Part shown: in pieces, positions 1-5,987 of the stretch | Layout: every line of letters starts with the position of its first letter | Position numbering within the stretch: the stretch's first letter is position 1 | Source of the DNA: an uncultured Prevotella sp. | Lineage (GTDB): Bacteria; Bacteroidota; Bacteroidia; Bacteroidales; Bacteroidaceae | DNA length: 5,987 nucleotides | Direction: 5' to 3' | Assembly: GCA_900543155.1 (NCBI GenBank) | Contig: UQQN01000125.1 | Location: 1 to 5,987 of the forward strand | Translations under genes and position numbers: made by a program | The notes under the pieces: model-generated | The model's input: only the letters and a program-made list of their open reading frames with translations | Database searches by the model: none | What the model was told of the DNA's origin: nothing

Positions 1-2762
1 ATCGCATCAGTGCACACCCCAATGCAGGTTTGCCTAATGAAGAAGGTGAATATACCGAGACACCCGAACTCATGGCAAGTGCCATTCAAGGTTTTATAGA
101 CGATGGTTGTGTCAATATTGTGGGAGGATGTTGTGGTTCAACTCCCGACCATATTCGTGCCATAGCCAAGATGGCAGAAGGACGTATGGGACGCCCACGT
201 CCTACAGAAAATAAAATAGATTGGCTCTCAGGCTTAGAAGCCTTTAGTCCGGTAGCAGGCATGTTCATGAATGTGGGCGAGCGTTGTAATGTGGCTGGTA
301 GTCGCAAATTTTTGCGTCTGATAAACGAAAAGCAATACGACGAAGCCCTCGGCATAGCTCGTAAACAAGTGCGCGATGGTGCCAGTTTAATCGATGTCAA
401 CATGGACGACGGTTTGCTTGATGCCACTGCCGAGATGAAGCATTTTCTCAATCTCATGGCATCCGACCCTGAGGTAGCTCGCATTCCTTGGATGATAGAC
501 TCCTCACGCTTTTCGGTAATCGAAGAAGCCCTAAAGTGTGTGCAAGGCAAATGCGTGGTCAACTCCATCTCGTTGAAAGAAGGCGAAGCACTCTTTCTTG
601 ACCATGCCCGTACCATCCATCAATATGGCGCAGCTATGGTAGTTATGGCTTTCGACGAAGAAGGACAAGCTACAACCTATGCTCGCAAAATAGAAATATG
701 TCAACGTGCTTATAAATTGCTCACCGAACAAGTGGGTATTGATCCGCACGACATTATATTCGACCCCAATGTGCTCACTGTTGCCACGGGTATGAAAGAG
801 CACGATCTTTATGGTCTCGACTTTATTCGTGCCACAGAATGGATTAAAACCCACTTGCCCCATGCTCATGTGAGTGGCGGTGTGAGCAACCTCTCGTTTG
901 CTTTTCGTGGCAACAATTATCTGCGCGAAGCAATGCATGCTGTGTTCCTTTACCACAACATGCAGCGTGGTATGGACATGGGCATTGTGAACCCAGCCAG
1001 CAAGGTGATGTATGGCGATATTCCCCAAGACCTTCTCACCCTCATTGAGGACGTGTTGCTTTGTCGTAACGAAGATGCTGCCGAGCATCTCATAGGCAAA
1101 GCCCAAGAGTTGCTTGCACAAAAAAATAATGTGCCCACTGCTGTGGCAACTCCACAGGTAGACCGTTCTACACTCGATCTCAGCGAACGCTTAATGAATG
1201 CTTTGCGCACTGGCGACGATGAATTTTTAGAGGTAGACCTTCATGAAGCCCTGGGTGTGTATGAAGCCCCAGGTGCCATTATCGAAGGACCTTTAATGCA
1301 AGGTATGCAGCGTGTGGGCGACCTTTTTGGTGAAGGCAAAATGTTTTTGCCACAAGTGGTAAAGTCAGCTCGCACCATGAAGAAGGCTGTAGCCATATTG
1401 CAGCCCTATCTTGAACAAGCCAAACAAGCAGATGCGCAAAGCAATGGGCGCTATCTTGTAGCTACGGTAAAGGGCGATGTGCATGACATTGGCAAAAACA
1501 TAGTGGCTGTGGTGTTGGGCTGTAATAACTTTGAGGTGATAGACCTCGGGGTGATGGTGCCTGCCGAACAAATTGTGCAAGCCGCCCTTCAGCATCATGC
1601 CGATTTTATAGCCTTGAGTGGATTGATTACTCCCTCGCTCGACGAGATGTGTCATACCGCACAAGCCCTTGCAGAGGCAGGCATCGACACGCCACTCTTT
1701 GTAGGTGGTGCAACCACTTCGCCCCTTCACACCGCATTAAAGATTGCCCCGTTATATAATGGTCCCGTGTTTCATGTAAAAGACGCCTCTATTAACGCTG
1801 TGCTCTCTATGCAACTTATGAGTAGTGAACGCGACCATGTGATTGCTGAAAATGCACGTCAGCAAGCTGAACTCGTTAAGAAGTATCATGCACAGAAAGC
1901 AGCTAAAAACTTGTTGCAACAAGCTGCTGTGGTGCCTGCTATTGACGATGTCAATAAGGTGCGTCTTCACATTGATTGGGACAAAGAATCACTGCCTCGT
2001 CCCACCTTTGTGGGCTATCGCACTTTGCCTCACATCTCTATAGCCGAGGTACGTCCTTATATCAATTGGATTTATTTTTATAATCTATGGCGTGTGCGTC
2101 AAGGCACTGAAGAGGCAGCCCACATACAGCGTGAAGCCGAGGCATTGCTCGATGCCTTGCAAACGCGTCATTACATGCAAGCTCAAGTAGGTTTTTATCC
2201 AGCCTATGGCACCGACCACAGCATTATTCTGCGTGGTGCAGTGGGGGGCAATGATTTAGAGTTAGACACTCCGCGTCAGTCACACCCTGCTACACATGGC
2301 GAGCCTTGTTTGTCGCTCTGCGACTATGTGGCACCTCGTGCTTACGAGGACTATGTGGGTACATTTGCTGTGACCGTATCTCCCTCGTTTGTAGCTGAAC
2401 TCGAAGCTTTGAAACAATCGGGTACCGACGACTTTAATAGCTTGTTAATGCAGAGTGTGGGCGACCGTTTGGCAGAAGCCACCAGTGAATGGTTACACGA
2501 GAAAGTGCGCAAAGAGTTGTGGGGGTATGCACCCAACGAGTCATTGAGTCTTTCCGACCTTGCCCGTGCAGCCTATCAAGGCATCCGTCCTGCGGTGGGT
2601 TATCCCTCTTTGCCCAATCAGCAACTCATCTTCCCTGTAAGTCGTTTGCTCAATTTCAACGCATTGGGCATAACCCTTACCGAGAATGGTGCCATGTATC
2701 CGCAAAGCACTGTTTGTGGTTTGTATTTAAGCAATCCGCAAGCAAAATATTTTATGGTTTAA
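1..2762 (+). CDS. metH: Cobalamin-dependent methionine synthase, 5' partial
   Basis: Transfers a methyl group from 5-methyltetrahydrofolate through cobalamin to homocysteine, giving methionine and tetrahydrofolate in the cytosol. The frame is open from base 3 (RISAHPNAGLPN, typical MetH sequence), so the TTG at 30 is not the start; about 267 residues are missing relative to E. coli. Domains in order: end of the homocysteine domain, with the zinc-ligand pair GGCCGS at about 123-140 (the third cysteine ligand lies upstream, outside the window); folate-binding domain from about 255 (NVGERCNVAGS at 270-302, VNMDDG, WMIDSS); cobalamin cap from about 1170; cobalamin Rossmann domain with DVHDIG (axial His codon 1482-1484), SGLITPS and GGATTS; AdoMet reactivation domain from about 1955, with YVGTFAVT, WGYAPNE and IRPAVGYPS (Arg codon 2586-2588). 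Every domain in view is intact, with no frameshift. The protein stops at KYFMV, about 35 residues before the E. coli end, and the repeat-rich spacer begins just after the stop. Promoter and any upstream riboswitch are out of view. Confidence 0.97.
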   Translation, partial: RISAHPNAGLPNEEGEYTETPELMASAIQGFIDDGCVNIVGGCCGSTPDHIRAIAKMAEGRMGRPRPTENKIDWLSGLEAFSPVAGMFMNVGERCNVAGSRKFLRLINEKQYDEALGIARKQVRDGASLIDVNMDDGLLDATAEMKHFLNLMASDPEVARIPWMIDSSRFSVIEEALKCVQGKCVVNSISLKEGEALFLDHARTIHQYGAAMVVMAFDEEGQATTYARKIEICQRAYKLLTEQVGIDPHDIIFDPNVLTVATGMKEHDLYGLDFIRATEWIKTHLPHAHVSGGVSNLSFAFRGNNYLREAMHAVFLYHNMQRGMDMGIVNPASKVMYGDIPQDLLTLIEDVLLCRNEDAAEHLIGKAQELLAQKNNVPTAVATPQVDRSTLDLSERLMNALRTGDDEFLEVDLHEALGVYEAPGAIIEGPLMQGMQRVGDLFGEGKMFLPQVVKSARTMKKAVAILQPYLEQAKQADAQSNGRYLVATVKGDVHDIGKNIVAVVLGCNNFEVIDLGVMVPAEQIVQAALQHHADFIALSGLITPSLDEMCHTAQALAEAGIDTPLFVGGATTSPLHTALKIAPLYNGPVFHVKDASINAVLSMQLMSSERDHVIAENARQQAELVKKYHAQKAAKNLLQQAAVVPAIDDVNKVRLHIDWDKESLPRPTFVGYRTLPHISIAEVRPYINWIYFYNLWRVRQGTEEAAHIQREAEALLDALQTRHYMQAQVGFYPAYGTDHSIILRGAVGGNDLELDTPRQSHPATHGEPCLSLCDYVAPRAYEDYVGTFAVTVSPSFVAELEALKQSGTDDFNSLLMQSVGDRLAEATSEWLHEKVRKELWGYAPNESLSLSDLARAAYQGIRPAVGYPSLPNQQLIFPVSRLLNFNALGITLTENGAMYPQSTVCGLYLSNPQAKYFMV

Positions 2763-2772
2763 ACAACACTAA

Positions 2773-2915
2773 TAAGTGATAAGTATTAAGTAATAAGTAT
2801 TACAAACTATTGCAGATTCGAAGCTAGTTCCTTAAGATTTGCAATAGCTAGTAATAGCTTATTCCTTAAGATTTGCAATAGTTTGTAATACTTATTACTT
2901 AATACTTAATACTTA
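2773..2915. repeat. Long inverted repeat (34-nt perfect arms) between metH and wzx
   Basis: Bases 2781-2814 are the exact reverse complement of 2874-2907, separated by a 59-nt interior. Pairing can continue outward (2773-2780 with 2908-2915, one A/A mismatch and one G-T wobble) and inward by four pairs, two of them wobbles. The arms are almost entirely A and T. The stem starts 10 nt after the metH stop and ends 3 nt before the flippase ATG. As RNA it would be a long AT-rich hairpin, without the GC stem and U-tract of a classical terminator. It could be a dispersed non-coding repeat, a small non-autonomous mobile element, or a processing or regulatory structure. The sequence match is certain; the role is not known. 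Confidence 0.93.
2828..2902. repeat. Diverged 34-nt tandem duplication inside the inverted repeat
   Basis: The 20-mer TTCCTTAAGATTTGCAATAG occurs at 2828-2847 and again at 2862-2881, a 34-nt period. The similarity continues after it: GTAATAGCTTATTCCTTAA (2851-2869) matches GTAATACTTATTACTTAA (2885-2902) apart from one inserted G and one C/A change. The second copy forms the right arm of the inverted repeat. The first copy is therefore also roughly complementary to the left arm (2781-2814), with about three mismatches and one bulge. Confidence 0.88.
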
Positions 2916-2916
2916 A
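2897..2916 (+). repeat. ACTTAAT heptamer run ahead of the wzx start codon
   Basis: The heptamer ACTTAAT occurs at 2897-2903 and 2904-2910, followed by a partial third copy ACTTAA at 2911-2916. The run ends 2 nt before the ATG at 2919 and fills the place where a ribosome-binding site would be. No Shine-Dalgarno sequence is present, which is usual in Bacteroidota, where A/T-rich leaders are common. The number of copies could change by strand slippage, but nothing in a single sequence shows that it does. Confidence 0.75.
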
Positions 2917-2918
2917 AA

Positions 2919-4400
2919 ATGTCTTCTGCATCTTATAGCCACGTACTCAAATACACTTGGTTGTTTGGTGGTGTGCAAGGTTTAGGCTTGTTGGTCGGCA
3001 TCTTGCGTAACAAGGCAGTAGCCATGTTCTTAGGTCCCACAGGTTTGGCGCTAATGAACATCTATAACACGGCAGCCAATCTGCTCAACCAAAGCACCAA
3101 CCTTGGCATCAGTTTCAGTGCCATCAAAGACATCGCCAGTCAGCAAGCTACGGGCGATACTGAAGCTGTGCGAAAAAGTGTACGCTCCGTGCGCACTTGG
3201 AGTGTTTTGGCAGCCCTGTTAGGTGTAGTACTTACGCTCATAGCCAGTCCTGCACTCAGCTATTTTACCTTTGGCAATTATCAATACACCTCAGCCTTTG
3301 CCTCTCTTTCGCTCATGGTGGGCATGATGACCATTACAGGGGGCGAATTGGCAATACTCAAAGGACTAAAGTGTTTAAAGCGAGTCGCAGCAGTGTCTGT
3401 GTTGTGTGGTGTACTTTCGCTCATCGTCTATGTTCCCATTTATGGTTTTTGGGGCATGTCGGGTATCATTCCCGCCCTGTTGCTCAGCACCCTTGGCATT
3501 TTGCTCATCCATCTTTACTATAGTCACAAAGTAATGCCTTGGCAACTGCGTGGCATCAATCGCTCTACGCTTAAATATGGTATACCTTTCGTAAAACTTG
3601 GTTTGGCATTTATCGTGGCAGGAGTCTTTGGTCAGGGTGCAGAATATGTGATGCGAGCCCTATTGTTGCGTGTGGGTGGCATCGACACTGTGGGCTATTA
3701 TAACTGCGGATTTATTATGGTGGTAAGCTATGCCTCGCTCGTGTTTACAGCGGTCGAAAATGACTATTTTCCGCGCCTTTCGTCTGTCATACATCAGCGT
3801 CATGCGATGATCGACACGGTTAATAAGCAAATCGAGGTTTGTGTGTTGCTTGTAGCCCCTGTGCTTGTGGTCTTTGTGCTCTTTATGCCCATAGCCGTAC
3901 CTTTGCTGTTCTCCAGTGCCTTTTCGCATGCTGTGAGCATGTCTACCTGTGCCGTGTTCTACATCTTCTTCAAAGCCCTAACTCTCCCAGCTGGTTATTT
4001 GCCCCTTGCTGCAGGACATTCAAAGGTGTACATGGGCATGGAAATTATTTACGACGTGTTGTTAGCCCTTTCCGTTCCCTTATCTTATCACTTGGGTGGA
4101 TTGCAAGGCATCGGTTGGGGGCTGTCGACTATGGGACTTATCGACCTACTGCTCATACATAGTGTTTATCGTTTTAAATACGGTTATAAGTTTAAGTCCA
4201 CTTCGCCCCTCGTGCTCGTGGTGCAATTCTTATTGCTCAGTGCCACAGTTTATGCAGCACTCTGCCTTCCTTTAACGCTTCGTTGCCTTGTGGGTGTGGT
4301 GTGCGCAGTAATCTCCATCACCTTGTCTGTGCGGTTGTTTAATCGCGAAGCCAATTTATGGAGCAAAGTAAAGGGTTTCTTAGCAAGGTTTAAAAAGTGA
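2919..4400 (+). CDS. wzx: Wzx-type polysaccharide flippase (O-antigen/capsule translocase)
   Basis: Predicted inner-membrane flippase that moves lipid-linked oligosaccharide units from the cytoplasmic to the periplasmic face, in the polysaccharide transport branch of the MATE/MVF/PST superfamily. The 493 residues are strongly hydrophobic, and I count about 14 membrane segments, from LFGGVQGLGLLVGILRNKAV near residues 15-34 to CLVGVVCAVISITLSV near the end. The N-terminal stretch FLGPTGLALMNIYNTAANLL is typical of O-antigen translocases. The length fits the family, and the C-terminus is short and basic (VKGFLARFKK). The ATG at 2919 is preferred because the first membrane helix follows at once and upstream is only repeat DNA. 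A GT2 glycosyltransferase follows after 64 nt, probably in one transcript. Its leader is the end of the large inverted repeat, so expression could depend on that structure. The substrate cannot be read from the sequence, and the symbol denotes the family. Confidence 0.88.
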   Translation: MSSASYSHVLKYTWLFGGVQGLGLLVGILRNKAVAMFLGPTGLALMNIYNTAANLLNQSTNLGISFSAIKDIASQQATGDTEAVRKSVRSVRTWSVLAALLGVVLTLIASPALSYFTFGNYQYTSAFASLSLMVGMMTITGGELAILKGLKCLKRVAAVSVLCGVLSLIVYVPIYGFWGMSGIIPALLLSTLGILLIHLYYSHKVMPWQLRGINRSTLKYGIPFVKLGLAFIVAGVFGQGAEYVMRALLLRVGGIDTVGYYNCGFIMVVSYASLVFTAVENDYFPRLSSVIHQRHAMIDTVNKQIEVCVLLVAPVLVVFVLFMPIAVPLLFSSAFSHAVSMSTCAVFYIFFKALTLPAGYLPLAAGHSKVYMGMEIIYDVLLALSVPLSYHLGGLQGIGWGLSTMGLIDLLLIHSVYRFKYGYKFKSTSPLVLVVQFLLLSATVYAALCLPLTLRCLVGVVCAVISITLSVRLFNREANLWSKVKGFLARFKK

Positions 4401-4464
4401 TTTTTGGGCATGCCTTTTCAAGGCTGTAAGTTCTAAATATTTCGATTTCCTCTTCTTCTTAGCA

Positions 4465-5481
4465 ATGACAAAAATCAGCATATTGGTGGCTGTTTATAAT
4501 GCCGAACGTTATTTGTCGCAATGTCTTGAATCATTGTGTCAGCAAACATTGCGCGACATACAAATTGTTTGCATTGATGACTGTTCTACCGACTCCTCTT
4601 CACAAATCATCTCCTATTATGCCTCGCACGATTCTCGCATTGTGAGTTTGCGTACCCCAAAAAATAGTGGTCAAGCCGAGGCTCGCAATTTAGGTTTATC
4701 GGTGGCTGAGGGTGAATATACCACCATGCTCGATGCTGACGATTGGTATGCTCCCGATGCCTTGGCACAAGCTTACCAAGCCTTGCAAGAAAATGAAGAG
4801 AACGATGTTGCGGTAATGCGTGTGATGCTTTATGATGAGGCCACCGAAACCGAAACTCTTCTTCGCAATACTGCCTCACAAAGCACATTGACGGGCGAAG
4901 AAGCTTGTCGATTGAGTCTTACCAGTGGCATTCCTGGCATTAACGTGGTGCGCACCAGTCTACACAAGCGCTATCCCTACGATACCTCTTGTAGACTTTA
5001 TAGCGACGACAACACCACACGTTTACACTATTTGCATGCACGTCGTGTGGTAATGACCGATGGCACTTACTATTATCGTCACCATGCAGCTTCGTGTACA
5101 CAGCGTTGCAGCATGCGTCGGTTCGACTATATGGAGGCAAATTGGAGTATGATGCAGCAGTTGCAACACGAGGTGGCTATGGGCAATGTACGTGAGCCCC
5201 AACGTTTGCTCAGCATTTACGAAACCCACCGCTGGGAGAATTTTGTGGGTTGTTATGGTTATCTTTATAAGCATCGTGCCCAATTCAGTGCGGCACAACG
5301 CCAGCAGGTGTGTAGCCGTATGCGTCAGTTAAAGCGCACTTTTAATTTTGCATACGTGTCACCACGCATCAAACGTAAATTTGGTTTTTGGCCATTACGC
5401 TCTTTCTTCCTCTTTCGTTTGCAACTACGTCTTTATTTTAGCATTAAGAAGCACGTGTTAGGTCGTACCGTAGAATGGTAA
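4465..5481 (+). CDS. Family 2 glycosyltransferase (GT-A fold)
   Basis: Likely adds one sugar from a nucleotide-sugar donor to a lipid-linked glycan on the cytoplasmic side of the inner membrane. The 338-residue protein begins ISILVAVYNAERYLSQCLES, the classic GT2 opening. It shows the nucleotide-binding IDDCSTDSS (about residues 37-45), NSGQAEARNLGL (67-78) and the metal-binding DADD (90-93). DD at 181-182 in LYSDDNTT sits where GT2 enzymes usually carry ED, a candidate for the catalytic base, and YYYRHHAASCT (202-212) follows as in related enzymes. The C-terminal 50 or so residues are rich in basic and aromatic residues (RIKRKFGFWPLRSFFLFRLQ) and may hold it to the membrane. The start at 4465 lies directly before the conserved opening; no Shine-Dalgarno sequence is seen. 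It probably shares a transcript with the flippase. Donor and acceptor are unknown. Confidence 0.92.
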   Translation: MTKISILVAVYNAERYLSQCLESLCQQTLRDIQIVCIDDCSTDSSSQIISYYASHDSRIVSLRTPKNSGQAEARNLGLSVAEGEYTTMLDADDWYAPDALAQAYQALQENEENDVAVMRVMLYDEATETETLLRNTASQSTLTGEEACRLSLTSGIPGINVVRTSLHKRYPYDTSCRLYSDDNTTRLHYLHARRVVMTDGTYYYRHHAASCTQRCSMRRFDYMEANWSMMQQLQHEVAMGNVREPQRLLSIYETHRWENFVGCYGYLYKHRAQFSAAQRQQVCSRMRQLKRTFNFAYVSPRIKRKFGFWPLRSFFLFRLQLRLYFSIKKHVLGRTVEW

Positions 5482-5529
5482 GTTTCGGGGGAATAGTATA
5501 TAATAGCTTTTAGGTTATACGATAACGAT

Positions 5530-5540
5530 AGATATTAGAT
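5530..5540. repeat. 11-nt direct repeat, left copy
   Basis: AGATATTAGAT occurs here, 4 nt before the ATG of the small acidic protein gene, and again at 5812-5822, directly after its stop codon. In such AT-rich DNA this may be chance, but the exact bracketing of one small gene is noted. It could be a footprint of insertion or recombination. Confidence 0.5.
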
Positions 5541-5544
5541 TCTT

Positions 5545-5811
5545 ATGATAGAAATAGAAGATTTTATAGATGCGCTTGAGTCGTTTATCAACGCAGAGCT
5601 ACGAGCCAGTATGGAGCCTGCCGATTACAATAACGAGGCAATAGAGATAATAGATGCACGCAATCATTTATTTAGCAATGTCGGCAGAATGTCAACCGAC
5701 GAATCGCTCAACATCTATGCCATCCGCGACCTCTGTCACGTAGACGAAGATACCCTTGAAACCGTGCCCAACCGCATGAAACTCAAAGCTATAGCAAGAA
5801 ATTTTTTCTAA
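5545..5811 (+). CDS. Small acidic protein of unknown function, 88 residues
   Basis: I do not recognise this protein. It is 88 residues, acidic overall (about 18 Asp/Glu against 8 Arg/Lys), with one cysteine, no signal peptide, no membrane segment and no metal-binding cluster. The first half (IEIEDFIDALESFINAEL) looks like an amphipathic helix; the rest, with NIYAIRDLCHVDEDTLETVPN and the basic end RMKLKAIARNFF, also looks mostly helical. This suggests a small cytosolic, perhaps adaptor-like protein, but that is only a structural guess. It starts 63 nt after the glycosyltransferase stop, on the same strand, and could be the last gene of that transcript or be transcribed alone. Balanced amino-acid composition and a clean frame favour a real gene. 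No overlapping ORF on either strand is more convincing. Confidence 0.7.
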   Translation: MIEIEDFIDALESFINAELRASMEPADYNNEAIEIIDARNHLFSNVGRMSTDESLNIYAIRDLCHVDEDTLETVPNRMKLKAIARNFF

Positions 5812-5822
5812 AGATATTAGAT
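5812..5822. repeat. 11-nt direct repeat, right copy
   Basis: Second copy of AGATATTAGAT, starting at the base after the stop codon of the small acidic protein; the partner is at 5530-5540. Confidence 0.5.
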
Positions 5823-5975
5823 ATATTACAAGAAATTATCCTGTTAGAGTGGGGTGTTCAAAATCTATGATATTTTTCTGCATGATTTTGAGGACATTCT
5901 AATATTGTAAATTATTGATATTCACCAAGAATCGTAATATACAAAACTCTAATTACGTGTCGTTATAATGGGTTA

Positions 5976-5987
5976 CCCCGTTAGGGG
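5976..5987. repeat. C4/G4 dyad cut by the window edge
   Basis: CCCC at 5976-5979 and GGGG at 5984-5987 are separated by GTTA, giving a small GC hairpin in AT-rich surroundings. The arm may be longer: the bases before it read GGGTTA, and the window ends at the last G, so whether TAACCC follows cannot be seen. It could be the start of a terminator stem, a repeat, or an element end. Confidence 0.5.

Larger units (their letters stand above)
5812..5987. other. AT-rich intergenic region without a visible gene
   Basis: These 176 nt hold no convincing reading frame on either strand and no intrinsic terminator with a GC stem and T-tract. Two short GC-rich patches stand out: AGTGGGGTGTTCAAAATC at 5848-5865 and the C4/G4 dyad at the right edge. 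I looked for the Bacteroidota promoter pair (TTTG, then TAnnTTTG about 20 nt later) and found only TAATATTG at 5900-5907, one base off and without a correctly spaced upstream box. The next gene, if there is one, begins beyond the window. Confidence 0.7.

Noticed and set aside
531..1121. 196-codon reading frame on the minus strand inside metH
   Set aside because: It lies wholly within the intact metH frame, and its translation resembles no known domain. It and the other minus-strand frames in metH are shadows of its codon bias.
30..2762. metH starting at the TTG at 30
   Set aside because: The frame is open to the left edge and encodes conserved MetH sequence (SAHPNAGLPN) before this codon, so the TTG is internal.
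2763..2918. CRISPR array
   Set aside because: Only two diverged copies at a 34-nt period, with no unique spacers between them and no cas genes nearby.
3197..3523. 108-codon reading frame inside the flippase gene
   Set aside because: It overlaps the intact flippase frame, and its composition (rich in His, Cys, Trp and Ser) is that of an out-of-frame translation.
4412..4424. Intrinsic terminator between flippase and glycosyltransferase
   Set aside because: GCCTT-TTC-AAGGC is only a 5-bp stem with a 3-nt loop and no T-tract after it; the two genes are more likely co-transcribed.
5499..5504. TATAAT as a promoter -10 box for the small acidic protein
   Set aside because: Bacteroidota housekeeping promoters use TAnnTTTG with an upstream TTTG. 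TATAAT in AT-rich DNA is expected by chance. The nearest alternative, TAGCTTTT at 5504-5511 with TTTC at 5483-5486, is off in both sequence and spacing.
5855..5915. Short minus-strand peptide (MSSKSCRKIS and a neighbouring frame ending IDFEHPTLTG)
   Set aside because: The frames are about 10-20 codons with close stops on both sides and no conserved pattern I recognise.

Overview
The window looks like chromosomal DNA of a Bacteroidota bacterium, most likely order Bacteroidales and possibly Prevotellaceae. This is inferred from the style of the proteins, from start codons without Shine-Dalgarno sequences, and from coding DNA of moderate GC separated by very AT-rich spacers. The lineage is a judgement from memory, not a database result. 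All recognised genes lie on the + strand.

Region 1 (1-2762) is the 3' three quarters of metH, cobalamin-dependent methionine synthase. The reading frame is open at the left edge. By comparison with E. coli MetH about 267 N-terminal residues lie outside the window. The protein ends about 35 residues before the E. coli protein does.

Region 2 (2763-2918) is a short, very AT-rich spacer built almost entirely of repeats. It holds a perfect 34-nt inverted repeat (2781-2814 with 2874-2907, extendable to about 2773-2915), a diverged 34-nt tandem duplication inside and overlapping the right arm, and an ACTTAAT heptamer run that ends 2 nt before the next start codon. This is the most unusual structure in the window: the left arm could pair with either of two downstream copies, and only one of these pairings covers the leader of the next gene.

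Region 3 (2919-5481) encodes a 493-residue Wzx-type polysaccharide flippase and then, 64 nt later, a 338-residue family 2 glycosyltransferase. Together they suggest assembly and export of a lipid-linked surface glycan (O-antigen, capsule or similar). No polymerase, sugar-nucleotide gene or chain-length regulator is visible, so the rest of any such locus lies to the right or elsewhere.

Region 4 (5482-5987) holds an 88-residue acidic protein I do not recognise, bracketed by an 11-nt direct repeat, and then 176 nt of AT-rich DNA without a gene. A small C4/G4 dyad is cut by the right edge.

I found no RNA gene, CRISPR array, recognisable transposase or known defence system. The candidate for something undescribed is the repeat structure in front of the flippase; its regulatory role is inference.
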